Shown piece after piece: positions 51,304 through 59,768 of a stretch of 64,000 nt of DNA. The notes under the pieces were generated by a model. It made no database searches, was not told the DNA's origin, and saw only the letters and a list, made by a program, of their open reading frames with translations. The stretch covers positions 124,001 to 188,000 of the forward strand of contig NZ_VFMO01000001.1 of the NCBI RefSeq assembly GCF_006715095.1. The letters run 5' to 3'. A program made the translations under genes and the position numbers. Position 1 is the first letter of the stretch. Every line of letters starts with the position of its first letter. The DNA comes from Yimella lutea (GTDB lineage Bacteria > Actinomycetota > Actinomycetes > Actinomycetales > Dermatophilaceae).

Positions 51304-52503
51304 TCAGGGGTTCTCGGCAGCGGTGATGGCCTTCTGGGCGAGCTTCTTGACGCGGCGGCGGCGCTTGGGGCGCTCGGGGATCATGGAGCGCATCTCCTCC
51401 AGCTTGCCGAAGCAGAGCAGACGGTCCTCGGCCTCCAGCACCTTGCCCGGACGCGGCGACGGGGTGACCGAGGTGCCGCGGTGCAGGGTGAGAACAGTGA
51501 TGTCGCGGTCGGACAAACCGCTGTCCCGCAACGCTTTTCCGACCATCTCCGAGCCGGAGTGCACTGCCAGCTCGGCGACGCCGTACCCGGTCGAGACGGC
51601 CAGCCGCTGGCGGACGTCGATCTCGGGGAAGTCGACCTGGTCGCCGATGAAGTCGATGATCGCACCCGCGACGTCGAGCCTGGTCGCGGTCTCGATGCCC
51701 TGCAACCCGGGTGAGGAATTGACCTCCATCACCAACGGCCCGTCATTGCCTTCGAGCATGTCGACACCGGCCACCCGCAGACCCATGATCTGCGCCGCAC
51801 GAACAGCAGTCGCCTCGTACTCCGGATCGAGTTCGACGGCCTCGACCGAGCCACCACGGTGCACATTGGAGCGGAACTCATCGCCCTGAGCCGTCCGGCG
51901 CATCGCAGCGACGACACGGTCACCGACGACCAGCGCCCGGATGTCGCGCCCCTTGCTCTCCTTGACGAAGGCCTGGATCAGCACGTTCTGCGAGGTCGAC
52001 TGCAAGGTCTCGATGATCGCCTCCGCCACCTTGACCTCCGGCGCCAGGATCACGCCGATGCCCTGCGTCCCCTCGAGCAGCTTGATCACGACGGGAGCGC
52101 CGCCGACCTGCTCGATCGCCTGCTTCACATCGGCGCGGTTGCGCACGAAGAAGGTGGCCGGCATGCCGATGTTGTGCCGCGACAGGATCTGCGTGGCGCG
52201 CAGCTTGTCGCGGCTGTTGCTGATGCCGTTCGCGGTGTTGGGCGTGTAGACGTCCATCTGCTCGAACTGGCGCACGACAGCCGTACCGAAGTAGGTGATC
52301 GAAGCACCGATGCGCGGCAATACCGCGTCGTACGAGGACAATCGGCGACCACGGAACTGCAGGTCGGGTTCGTCGTTCGACAGGTCGATTCCGAAGCGGA
52401 GCGTGTTGAGCACCTTCACGTCGTGCCCGCGTTCGAGGGCAGCGGTTCGCAGGCGTTGGGTCGAATAAGCACGCGGCGCACGGGACAGAATCGCGAGTTT
52501 CAC
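51304..52503 (-). CDS. rimK: RimK-type ATP-grasp ligase with a TrkA-C domain
   Basis: A 399-residue protein. Residues 1-290 are an ATP-grasp amino-acid ligase of the RimK family (VVIKLLEGTQGIGVILAPEV, GRDIRALVVGDRVVAAMRR, VMEVNSSPGLQGIE). RimK adds glutamate residues to ribosomal protein S6. Residues 300-370 form an added TrkA-C (RCK_C) domain, with VSTGYGVAELAVHSGSEMVG and RPGKVLEAEDRLLCFG; the end is very basic (RPKRRRRVKK). RCK_C domains bind small ligands, often nucleotides. It is divergent from a RimB-like protease and an aspartoacylase. The substrate here may differ from S6. Confidence 0.88.
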   Translation of the reverse strand: MKLAILSRAPRAYSTQRLRTAALERGHDVKVLNTLRFGIDLSNDEPDLQFRGRRLSSYDAVLPRIGASITYFGTAVVRQFEQMDVYTPNTANGISNSRDKLRATQILSRHNIGMPATFFVRNRADVKQAIEQVGGAPVVIKLLEGTQGIGVILAPEVKVAEAIIETLQSTSQNVLIQAFVKESKGRDIRALVVGDRVVAAMRRTAQGDEFRSNVHRGGSVEAVELDPEYEATAVRAAQIMGLRVAGVDMLEGNDGPLVMEVNSSPGLQGIETATRLDVAGAIIDFIGDQVDFPEIDVRQRLAVSTGYGVAELAVHSGSEMVGKALRDSGLSDRDITVLTLHRGTSVTPSPRPGKVLEAEDRLLCFGKLEEMRSMIPERPKRRRRVKKLAQKAITAAENP

Positions 52504-52528
52504 GGTGGCACCCTGCCACACTGTCCGG

Positions 52529-53008
52529 GTGCCAGCGCCCAGCGAGTCCAACCTCACCGTCGGCTGGCGCGAGTGGGTCTGCCTGCCCGACCTCGGAGTC
52601 GACTGGGTGAAGGCCAAACTCGACACCGGCGCGCGCACCTCCTCGATCCACGCCTACGAGGTGCAGGAGTTCGAACGGGACGGCGTCGACTGGGTGCGCT
52701 TCGACGTTCGGCCCTGGCAGAAGTCCACCGACGACATCGTCGCGGCCGAACTCCCCGTGCACGACCGCCGTGACATCCGCAGTTCCAACGGGCAGATCCA
52801 GCGCCGCATCGTCGTCTCCACCACGCTGTCGATCGCCGACCGCAGGATCCCCGCCGAGTTCACACTCACCGACCGTGACGAGATGGGCTTCCGGATGCTT
52901 GTCGGCCGCGAAGCGCTGCGCCAGGGCTTCCTGGTCGACTCCGGCCACTCCTACTACGGCGGACGCCCGTCGCTGCAGACCCGGCGACGCAACCGGGGCC
53001 ACGCATGA
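52529..53008 (+). CDS. rimB: RimB-like retropepsin-type protease
   Basis: A 159-residue ATP-dependent zinc protease/RimB family protein with a retropepsin-like core. The active-site motif is KLDTGARTSSIH (Asp32), and later GFRMLVGREALRQGFLVDSG. In Pseudomonas, RimB works with RimK in control of S6 glutamylation. Its start is within 30 bp of the divergent rimK start, so a shared promoter is likely. A GTG at 52505 is an alternative start. It overlaps the next gene by 4 nt. Confidence 0.85.
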   Translation: MPAPSESNLTVGWREWVCLPDLGVDWVKAKLDTGARTSSIHAYEVQEFERDGVDWVRFDVRPWQKSTDDIVAAELPVHDRRDIRSSNGQIQRRIVVSTTLSIADRRIPAEFTLTDRDEMGFRMLVGREALRQGFLVDSGHSYYGGRPSLQTRRRNRGHA

Positions 53009-53958
53009 AGCGCGAGTCGTTCGCGATCGGCAACGTCCGCGTCCGCCCGGGCAGCACGAAGAACACCGAACTGCCGATCACCCGGCTGGTCACCGGCGCC
53101 GAGGTCTCGCTGCCGATCCGCGTGGTGCACGGCAAGGAGGACGGCCCGGTCGTCTGGGTCAACGCGGCGATCCACGGCGACGAGGTGGTCGGGGTCGAGG
53201 TCATCCGTGAGGTGCTGGCCTCGTTGTACCCCAAGGAATTTCGCGGCACGCTGATCGCCGTCCCGGTCGTCAATGTGCACGGCTTCCTGGCCGGCGACCG
53301 CTACCTGCCCGACCGGCGCGACCTCAACCGCAGCTTCCCCGGGTCCGCCCGCGGCTCGCTCGCCGGACGCATCGCGCACCTGTTCCTGCAGGAGGTCGTC
53401 GCCAAGTGCGAGGTCGGCATCGACCTGCACACCGCGTCCGACCGGCGCACCAACCTGCCGCAGGTGCGCGCGGACCTCGACGACGCCCGCACCCGCGAAC
53501 TCGCCACGGCCTTCGCGGCACCGGCGATGATGCACTCCGAGATCCGCGACGGGTCGTTGCGGCACGTCGCCGGCGAGCGCGGCGCGCGCGTCCTGCTCGT
53601 CGAATCAGGTGCGCCCCTGCGCCTGGACGACTGGGCGATCGAACCCTGCGTGGTCGGCGTCCGACGGGTGTTGGCGGGCATGGGGATGATCGATCCCTTC
53701 GAGGGCGAACCGCCCACGCCGTCCATCGAGTGCCGTGGCAGCGGCTGGGTGCGCGCTCGCCGCACCGGGATCCTGCGCCTGGACGCACACCTGGGACAAC
53801 ACGTCGCCCTCGGCGAGCGGCTCGGTGCGCTCTACGACTCGTTCGGCAAGACGTTGCGCGCCGTGTACGCCGACCGCGACGGCATCATCGTCGGCCACAC
53901 CGAGGCACCGTTGGTGAACTCCGGCGATGCGCTCGTGCACATCGCCACCATCGTCTGA
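53005..53958 (+). CDS. Succinylglutamate desuccinylase/aspartoacylase-family carboxypeptidase
   Basis: A 317-residue M14-like zinc hydrolase. Zinc ligands are His57 and Glu60 in NAAIHGDEVVG and His142 in GIDLHTASDRR; the catalytic Glu is in LLVESGAP. The C-terminal 70 residues form the small beta domain of the family. Coupled to the RimB-like gene and next to the ATP-grasp ligase, it may remove amino acids that the ligase adds, or process a small N-acyl amino acid. Confidence 0.9.
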   Translation: MKRESFAIGNVRVRPGSTKNTELPITRLVTGAEVSLPIRVVHGKEDGPVVWVNAAIHGDEVVGVEVIREVLASLYPKEFRGTLIAVPVVNVHGFLAGDRYLPDRRDLNRSFPGSARGSLAGRIAHLFLQEVVAKCEVGIDLHTASDRRTNLPQVRADLDDARTRELATAFAAPAMMHSEIRDGSLRHVAGERGARVLLVESGAPLRLDDWAIEPCVVGVRRVLAGMGMIDPFEGEPPTPSIECRGSGWVRARRTGILRLDAHLGQHVALGERLGALYDSFGKTLRAVYADRDGIIVGHTEAPLVNSGDALVHIATIV

Positions 53959-53963
53959 GCCGA

Positions 53964-54734
53964 TCAGGTCTCGTCGACCCATGCGGCGGCCAACCGCACG
54001 CAGCGGCGCAGCGTCTGGGTGATCCGCTCGGCGATGTACGGAGCCTCGTCCCGCATGCTCGCGTCGAGCAACTCGTTCGCCGCCCGCGCCCGTTCACCTG
54101 GCACGACCGCGAACTGGGCGTTGTCGATCGCGGTCTTCACCGCAGCCGCGGCGTCGCCCAACGCACGGCGCTGATCGTCCGCGACGGTCTCGAGTCCGTC
54201 CTCGAGCACCTCGCGAGCAAGGTCTTCGAGCAACAGCGCGCACGCCTGCGTCGCCTCCTTGAGCCCGAGGACATCGGCTCGAACCCGGTCCCACCGCGCC
54301 CTCCGGAAGTTGCCGCGTCCCGCACGCCCGGCCTCCTCACCCAATTCGCGAAGAACCGCGGCGGACGCCGGCAGTCCCTGCAGACAGGACGTGCGCAACT
54401 GTTCCTCCGTCTGCGGCGTGGGATGACGGAAGTGGTCGGCGAAGGCCTGCAGTGAATCCCCGATGTCGGTACGCACGACCATCGCGTGGCGTTCGACGTC
54501 ATGCAATCCGAGGGAGGGGAAGACAGTGGCATTGACGACGAGACCCACCACCATGCCGAGCGTGATCTGCAGCAAGTAGCCGAGCGTGTAGTCGTTCAGG
54601 TCGTTGCGCCCGGCGGTGAAGACGAACAGCGCCGCCAACGGAACCCACGTGCTCTGCGCGCCCGTGGGTATGAGTGAATCAGTCACGCGTCCAAGTGCGG
54701 GCTCCGGGAACTCGTCTGAAATCGTGGAGCTCAT
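53964..54734 (-). pseudogene. 5'-truncated FUSC/ArAE-family membrane protein
   Basis: At most 256 codons remain. Near the start are the last two membrane segments of a FUSC transporter ([18 protein letters not shown], then [20 protein letters not shown]), followed by the long cytoplasmic helical domain to the end. The first four or so membrane segments and the family start are absent. The only starts (54734 or 54749) overlap the start of the divergent SdpI-like gene, so that gene's 5' end appears to have replaced the missing part. The frame is intact, so a soluble remnant could be made. Confidence 0.65.
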
Positions 54735-55098
54735 GGACGAGTTGACCATCGCGGTGTTGATCCTGGTCGCGTGCGATCTGCTGGTGGCCGCCGCCATCGG
54801 CTGGACGACGTGGGCCGCCGCGACCGGACGGCTGAGGCCCAATGAGTGGGCGGGTATCCGCACCGCGCGGACGATGCGCAACCAGGCCGCGTGGCGGGCC
54901 GGGCACACGGCCGCCTGGCCGATGGCCCGATCCCTGACCGTTGCGTCCGGCATCTGCGCCGTCGCCGGCTTGCTGCTCCTGATCCCTGGGTGGAAGATCG
55001 CGGCTGCCGTCGTCGCGTTCGCGCCCGAGGTCTTCGTACTGGCGGCCGCATGGCCCCTGACCCGGACCGCCGGCGAGGCTGCCGATGCAACCGACTGA
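54733..55098 (+). CDS. SdpI-family small membrane protein
   Basis: A 121-residue protein with three membrane segments (about 5-27, 64-85, 88-110). The family words are [20 protein letters not shown] and [12 protein letters not shown]. SdpI of Bacillus confers immunity to the SdpC toxin; actinobacterial relatives are of unknown role. Its ATG overlaps the only usable starts of the opposing FUSC remnant, so its promoter lies in former FUSC sequence. Confidence 0.8.
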   Translation: MDELTIAVLILVACDLLVAAAIGWTTWAAATGRLRPNEWAGIRTARTMRNQAAWRAGHTAAWPMARSLTVASGICAVAGLLLLIPGWKIAAAVVAFAPEVFVLAAAWPLTRTAGEAADATD

Positions 55099-55160
55099 GG
55101 CCGGCGGCTGTCCGGGAGGCCTGCTGATGCCCGGACGGTGCAGTACGGGTCGAATCTCAA

Positions 55161-55166
55161 TACCCT
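55161..55166 (+). promoter_or_regulatory. Probable -10 box (TACCCT) of the small gene
   Basis: TACCCT ends 6 nt before the GTG at 55173. No Shine-Dalgarno precedes that codon, so leaderless initiation is likely. Confidence 0.45.
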
Positions 55167-55172
55167 TACCGT

Positions 55173-55313
55173 GTGGTTGATTCCCTCCTGCCGCAACGGG
55201 CGAAGGCCGTCGAGAAGTGGTTCGTGGAACGGATCGGGTGGATCGAGTCGGCGATCTTCGTGCTCGAACAACCCACCTCCACCGGTGCAACGGCCGGTGC
55301 TGCAGATGCCTGA
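55173..55313 (+). CDS. Small uncharacterised protein (46 aa) upstream of the FAD oxidoreductase
   Basis: A 46-codon frame starting [17 protein letters not shown] and passing [15 protein letters not shown]. It has strong third-position G/C, a -10 box at leaderless spacing, and a stop that overlaps the following oxidoreductase start by 8 nt. The sequence is amphipathic with several Trp and Ile at helical spacing, then a Thr/Ala-rich tail. No family is recognised. It could be a small partner protein, or a leader whose translation sets that of the next gene. Confidence 0.5.
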   Translation: MVDSLLPQRAKAVEKWFVERIGWIESAIFVLEQPTSTGATAGAADA

Positions 55314-56757
55314 CAGCCGGCGGGTGGTGGTCGTCGGCAGCGGGCCCAACGGTCTGGCTGCGGCCGTCACTCTGGCCCGGGCCGGCCTGGAGGTCGAGGT
55401 TCTCGAGCGGAACGGCTGGGTCGGCGGCGGCACCGCCACCCGCGAGATCACCCTTCCCGGGTTCCGGCACGATCTGGCCGGCGCCGTCCACCCGATGGCA
55501 CTGGCGAGCCCGTTCTTCCAGGCATTCGGGCTGACCGACCGGATCGAACTCGTCGTGCCCGAGGTCTCGTTCGGTCACCCGCTGCCCGACGGACGCACGG
55601 GCCGCGGCTACCGCGACCTCGACCGCACCGCCGCAGCGATCGGTGGACGCGACGGCGAGGCGTACCGCGACCTGCTGCGGCCGATCGTCGACCGGATCGA
55701 CGCGGTCTCGCAGTTCGCGACCAGCCCGCTGATCGGTGTGCCGAAGCACCTGGCCGGACCCGCGATCTACGGCGCACGCTCGCTGGAGCTTGGAACTTAC
55801 TTGTGGGGGTTGCGTTTTCGCGACGAAGTCGCCCCGGCGATGCTCATCGGGTGCAGCGCGCACACCATCGGTCAGCACCCACGCCTGGCGATGGCGGGGG
55901 CCGGCCTGATGCTGAGCGCAACTGCACATGCCGCCGGCTGGCCACTGCCCGTCGGCGGGTCGCAGGCGATCGCCGACGCCCTCGTCGCCGACCTGGAGCA
56001 TCACGGCGGACGCGTCCGCACCGGTGTCGAAGTGACCGACCTGCGCGAGTTGGACGGGTACGACGGGGCGGTGCTGGACGTCGCGGTGCCCGGCTTGCTG
56101 CGCCTCGCCGGCGACCGGCTCCCCGCCGGGTATCGGCGTGCACTTAAGCGCTTCAAGCACGGCAACGGCGTCTCGAAGGTCGACATGGCGCTCGACGGTC
56201 CCATCCCCTGGACCGACCCGGTGCTGCGCGAGACGCCGACCATTCACCTCGGCGGCACCCGCGCACAGATCGCGGACGCCGAGCGTCAGGTCGCGCGCGG
56301 TCGCATCCCGGACCGGCCGTACATCCTGTTGGTACAACCGACCGTGGTCGACCCGTCGCGAGCACCGGCAGGCAAGCACGTGCTGTGGGCGTACGGGCAC
56401 GTGCCGTACGCCAGCGACCATGACATCACCGAGAGGGCCACCGCGATGATCGAGGAGCATGCACCCGGTTTCCGCGACCTGATCCTGGCTTCGACGGCGA
56501 CCAGGGCAACGGACTTCGAACGTGCGGTGAGCCCGAACTTCGCCGGGGGCGACTTCTCCTCCGGCGCGGTGACGATGACTCAGATGATCAAGCGCCCGGT
56601 GGCATCGCCGACCCCGTGGCGAACCCCGTTGGACGGCGTTTACATCGCTTCCGGTGCGACCTCGCCCGGTCCCAGCGTGCACGGCATGTCCGGCTGGTGG
56701 GCCGCGCGAACCCTGTTGGACGACACCAACATTCCGCTGCCCTCGCTCAGTGCGTGA
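55306..56757 (+). CDS. NAD(P)/FAD-dependent oxidoreductase, phytoene-desaturase-like
   Basis: A 483-residue flavoprotein of the amine-oxidase/CrtI superfamily. The dinucleotide motif is [20 protein letters not shown], then [20 protein letters not shown], and the C-terminal FAD contact is [20 protein letters not shown]. The [17 protein letters not shown] stretch is typical of the NAD(P)/FAD oxidoreductases often called phytoene dehydrogenase-like. No carotenoid genes are nearby. Substrate unknown. Its start lies inside the small upstream gene, so translation is probably coupled. Confidence 0.88.
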   Translation: MPDSRRVVVVGSGPNGLAAAVTLARAGLEVEVLERNGWVGGGTATREITLPGFRHDLAGAVHPMALASPFFQAFGLTDRIELVVPEVSFGHPLPDGRTGRGYRDLDRTAAAIGGRDGEAYRDLLRPIVDRIDAVSQFATSPLIGVPKHLAGPAIYGARSLELGTYLWGLRFRDEVAPAMLIGCSAHTIGQHPRLAMAGAGLMLSATAHAAGWPLPVGGSQAIADALVADLEHHGGRVRTGVEVTDLRELDGYDGAVLDVAVPGLLRLAGDRLPAGYRRALKRFKHGNGVSKVDMALDGPIPWTDPVLRETPTIHLGGTRAQIADAERQVARGRIPDRPYILLVQPTVVDPSRAPAGKHVLWAYGHVPYASDHDITERATAMIEEHAPGFRDLILASTATRATDFERAVSPNFAGGDFSSGAVTMTQMIKRPVASPTPWRTPLDGVYIASGATSPGPSVHGMSGWWAARTLLDDTNIPLPSLSA

Positions 56758-56830
56758 GTTTGAGCTTGCCTCCACGGGCCGTCTTGTCGCTGTCCGGGTA
56801 CGGCGCCCCTCGTCCGGGAATCTCATCGCT
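56747..56830 (-). other. Possible C-terminal relic of an unknown gene
   Basis: On the minus strand the last 28 codons of an open frame read SDEIPGRGAPYPD then [12 protein letters not shown], with a protein-like mix and high third-position G/C; the stop overlaps the end of the oxidoreductase gene. Upstream of about 56830 the frame looks like noise. I cannot name a family, so this could be chance. Confidence 0.3.
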
Positions 56831-57058
56831 GAGGTTCTGCTTCGAAGGTCTCACATCTGTCGCCGGCAGGCGACTCGCCCCGGCGGTGGAATCGGACGGC
56901 GGTGCGTGGATCCCACAGAGGAACCCGAGCCGGGCTGCCCGCGTTGGAGCGGGCAGCCCGTACTCTGTGTAACGACCTGTCACCCCACCAGAAACGACGA
57001 TGGACGACCAACCTCCGCATACCGGCCCCTTCCCCTCCTACCCGGTTGAGGCCCGCCG
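56831..57058. other. Intergenic stretch with a strong hairpin
   Basis: A perfect 12-bp hairpin (56931-56942 with 56949-56960, loop GTTGGA) is followed by TACTCTGTGT on the plus strand. It is 174 bp after the oxidoreductase stop, far for its terminator; it may have ended a lost gene. The remaining sequence up to the CBS-protein start shows no gene. Confidence 0.55.
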
Positions 57059-58516
57059 ATGAGCATCGCGCTCTCGCTGCTGGCCGGAATCGTGGTCGTG
57101 CTGCTCATCACCGCAGTCACCGCATACTTCGTCGCGCAGGAATTCGCCTATATGGCGGTCGACCGTTCCAAGCTGGCTGCTCGGGCAGCCTCCGGGGACG
57201 AGGGCGCGCAGCGCACCCTGGAGATCACCAAGCGCACCTCGTTCATGCTTTCTGGCGCGCAGCTGGGCATCACCGTGACCGGACTGCTCGTGGGTTACGT
57301 CGCCGAGCCGCTGATCGGATCGGCCCTCGGCGAGGTGATGGAACGCGGCGGCCTCACGATGGGAATCTCGGTCGCGATCGGAAGCATCCTGGCGCTGCTG
57401 TTCTCCACCTTCGTCCAGATGCTCTTCGGTGAGCTCTACCCCAAGAACTACGCGATCGCGCGTGCCGACCAGATGTCCGGGCTGCTGTCGCGCTCGACGA
57501 AGATCTACCTGGCCGTGTTCGGCCCGATCATCTGGGTCTTCGACAAGGCGGCCGAACTCTTCCTGCGCATGCTGAACATCGAGCCGGTGCACGACGTCGA
57601 GCACTCGGCCACCGCGGTCGACCTGGAACACGTCGTCGAGGAGTCGCGCGAACGCGGCGAACTGTCGGCCGAACTGTCGAACGTGCTTGACCGCATCATC
57701 GACTTCCCGCGGCAGAACGTCGAGCACGCGATGATGCCGCGCTCGCGCGTCGACGTCGTCCGTGACACCGCCACCGTCGGCGAGGTGCGCGAACTGATGT
57801 CGACCGGGCACACCCGTTACCCCGTGCTCGACGACGAGGAGCACATCCTCGGTGTCGTGCACCTGGTCGACGTGTTGAACGTCGTCGACCTGGCGACCCC
57901 GGTGACCGACATCGCCAAGCCGCCGTTGGTGCTGTCGTCCCTGATGGACCTGCCCGACGCCCTCGAGCAGATGGACGCCGAGCGCCAGGTGCTCGCCTGC
58001 GTCGTGGACGAGTACGGCGGCTTCACCGGCATTCTCACCGTCGAGGATCTCGCCGAGGAGATCGTCGGCGAACTAACCGACGAGCACGACCCCGAGGACG
58101 AGTCCTACGAACCCAAACCGGACGACGGAATCTGGGTGATGGGCGGTGATGTCCACGTCGACGAGGTGGAGCGTTCCCTGCACATCGACCTGCCCGAGGG
58201 CGACTACGAGACCGTCGCCGGCCTGATCATCGATGCCTACGGTTCGCTGCCGGAGGAAGGCGTGATCGTCGACGTCGAACTACCGATCGACGCAGCCGAT
58301 CTCGTGGCCGACGAGCCGACCGACCCGCACGTCCTGCGGGCCGAGGTGCTGGAGGTGGAGCACTACGTGCCCACCCGCGTGCGACTCACCCTTCCGGAGC
58401 CCGCGCTGGTCCGCGAGGAGCGCGAGGAGCGCGAGGAGCGCGAGGAGCGCGAGGAGCGCGAGGAGCAGGCGGACCGCGTCGAGCGGGCAGCCGCGAACGA
58501 GGAGGGACGGGCATGA
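57059..58516 (+). CDS. CNNM/CBS-domain protein with CorC_HlyC domain (HlyC/CorC family)
   Basis: A 485-residue membrane protein. Residues 1-190 are the CNNM (DUF21) domain (FVAQEFAYMAVDRSKLAARA, SGAQLGITVTGLLVGYVAEP, MLFGELYPKNYAIA). Two CBS domains follow (about 215-330), then CorC_HlyC (about 345-440). Relatives transport Mg2+ or Co2+, and the fold has a Na/Mg exchange site. The C-terminus carries a run of Arg-Glu-Glu repeats encoded by a 9-bp tandem repeat (58414-58467). It overlaps the next gene by 4 nt and probably works with it. Confidence 0.92.
   Translation: MSIALSLLAGIVVVLLITAVTAYFVAQEFAYMAVDRSKLAARAASGDEGAQRTLEITKRTSFMLSGAQLGITVTGLLVGYVAEPLIGSALGEVMERGGLTMGISVAIGSILALLFSTFVQMLFGELYPKNYAIARADQMSGLLSRSTKIYLAVFGPIIWVFDKAAELFLRMLNIEPVHDVEHSATAVDLEHVVEESRERGELSAELSNVLDRIIDFPRQNVEHAMMPRSRVDVVRDTATVGEVRELMSTGHTRYPVLDDEEHILGVVHLVDVLNVVDLATPVTDIAKPPLVLSSLMDLPDALEQMDAERQVLACVVDEYGGFTGILTVEDLAEEIVGELTDEHDPEDESYEPKPDDGIWVMGGDVHVDEVERSLHIDLPEGDYETVAGLIIDAYGSLPEEGVIVDVELPIDAADLVADEPTDPHVLRAEVLEVEHYVPTRVRLTLPEPALVREEREEREEREEREEREEQADRVERAAANEEGRA
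58414..58467 (+). repeat. 9-bp tandem repeat GCGAGGAGC
   Basis: About six copies of GCGAGGAGC in frame encode (Arg-Glu-Glu)n in the C-terminal tail of the CNNM protein. Frame-keeping copy changes by slippage are expected, so length may differ between strains. Confidence 0.9.
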
Positions 58517-59529
58517 GCACGACCACCGTCGTCCTTGCGACCATCGCGATCATCGTGTTGTCGGCGTTCTTCGTCGCGACGGAGTTCTCGCTCATGGCCG
58601 CGCGCAGGCACCGCCTCGAAGAACTCGCGTCCAACTCACGTGCGGCGCGCGCTGCGCTGCGCAACTCCAGCGAACTGACGCTGCTGTTGGCCGGGTCCCA
58701 GCTCGGCATCACCATGTGCACCCTGGCCCTCGGTGCGATCACCAAGCCTGCGGTGCACCACTGGTTGATGTCTCCGCTGGAGGCGGTCGGGCTCGGACCG
58801 ACCTTCGCCGACGTGCTCGCGTTCGTCTTCGCGCTGATCATCGTCACCTTCCTGCACCTGGTGATCGGTGAGATGGCGCCGAAGTCCTGGGCCATCGCGC
58901 ACCCGGAGATGTCGGCCACCGTGCTGGCCATCCCGATGCGCGCCTTCATGTGGCTGACCCGCCCGGTGCTGCGCCTGCTGAACGCGTCGGCCAACCGGTT
59001 GGTGCGCCGTAGTGGTGTCGAGCCGGTCGACGAGCTGACGATCGCCGGTGACCCGCAGGCTCTTCGCGCGCTGGTCGAACACTCCGCGAACGTCGGCGCG
59101 CTCGAACTCGGCTACCAGTCGTCCATCACCCAGGCCCTCGGCCTGGAGGATCTCACGGTCGGCAACCTGTTGCGCAAGGGCGCTCAGGTCACCTCGGTCG
59201 CCGGCTCCGCCACCGTGCGCGATGTTCAGGAGGCGACCCGTCGCAGCGGTCACCTGCGGGTGCTGCTCAAGGACGGCGACCACGTCCGTGGGTTCGTGCA
59301 CGTGCGCGACACCCTCAGCGGGGTCGAGTTGGACGACTTCGCCGGGCCTCTCGCGCGTCCGGTGGTGGAGTTCCAGCGCACCACTCCGTTGCACCAGGCC
59401 ATCGCGACCATGCGGGAGACCAGCACTCAACTGGCGGTCATCCGCAACGGCGAGAGGTTCGCCGGTGTGCTCACGTTGACCGACATCCTGCCGAGCTTGT
59501 TCCCGCGCGGGGTCGAGGCCCACGACTGA
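58513..59529 (+). CDS. Second CNNM/CBS-domain protein (short, no CorC_HlyC)
   Basis: A 338-residue paralogue of the preceding protein. The CNNM domain (1-180) has FFVATEFSLMAARRHRLEEL, GSQLGITMCTLALGAITKPA and IGEMAPKSWAIAHPEMSA; two CBS domains span about 195-330. The CorC_HlyC domain is absent. Such long/short CNNM pairs are usual in actinobacteria and may form heteromers. A terminator follows at 59545. Confidence 0.92.
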   Translation: MSTTTVVLATIAIIVLSAFFVATEFSLMAARRHRLEELASNSRAARAALRNSSELTLLLAGSQLGITMCTLALGAITKPAVHHWLMSPLEAVGLGPTFADVLAFVFALIIVTFLHLVIGEMAPKSWAIAHPEMSATVLAIPMRAFMWLTRPVLRLLNASANRLVRRSGVEPVDELTIAGDPQALRALVEHSANVGALELGYQSSITQALGLEDLTVGNLLRKGAQVTSVAGSATVRDVQEATRRSGHLRVLLKDGDHVRGFVHVRDTLSGVELDDFAGPLARPVVEFQRTTPLHQAIATMRETSTQLAVIRNGERFAGVLTLTDILPSLFPRGVEAHD

Positions 59530-59544
59530 CCCTTTGAATGCATG

Positions 59545-59580
59545 AACGGCCACCCGGCGACCTGTGCCTGGGTGGCCGTT
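59545..59580 (+). terminator. Terminator after the CNNM pair
   Basis: AACGGCCACCC (59545-59555) and GGGTGGCCGTT (59570-59580) pair perfectly around a 14-nt loop, followed by CTGTCT. Confidence 0.85.
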
Positions 59581-59592
59581 CTGTCTCACCTT

Positions 59593-59643
59593 GGTTTCGG
59601 CGCATGCGAATTCGTTCCTCATTCGCATGGCTCAACCAGCGGT
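59593..59643. repeat. 51-bp hairpin unit U3
   Basis: GGTTTCGGCGC (59593-59603), stem CATGCGAAT (59603-59611), loop TCGTTCCTC (59612-59620), perfect stem ATTCGCATG (59621-59629), then GCTCAACCAGCGGT to 59643. Same 51-bp layout as U1 and U2 but a different stem. Confidence 0.88.
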
Positions 59644-59768
59644 CAGGATTCGCCGGGCCAGGTTTCTACTCGCGGTAGATCGATCTGTTTGGCGTACTCA
59701 ACCAGCGGTCAGGATTCGCCGGGTCAGGTTTCTACTCGCGGTAGATCGACTCGATCTGTTCGGCGTAC
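59631..59768. repeat. 66-bp tandem duplication of a gene 3' end
   Basis: 59631-59696 is repeated from 59697. Each copy begins CTCAACCAGCGGTCAGG and runs into the last codons of the acyl-CoA ligase gene. The right copy is functional and carries its stop codon (59732-59734). The left copy differs by a 5-nt gap and two changes, so it is an untranslated second tail. Confidence 0.85.

Noticed and set aside
57038..57862. Long open frames antisense to the CNNM gene and to many other genes
   Set aside because: They are shadows caused by high GC: composition is dominated by Arg, His, Gly and Asp, and the overlapping frames have clear family matches.
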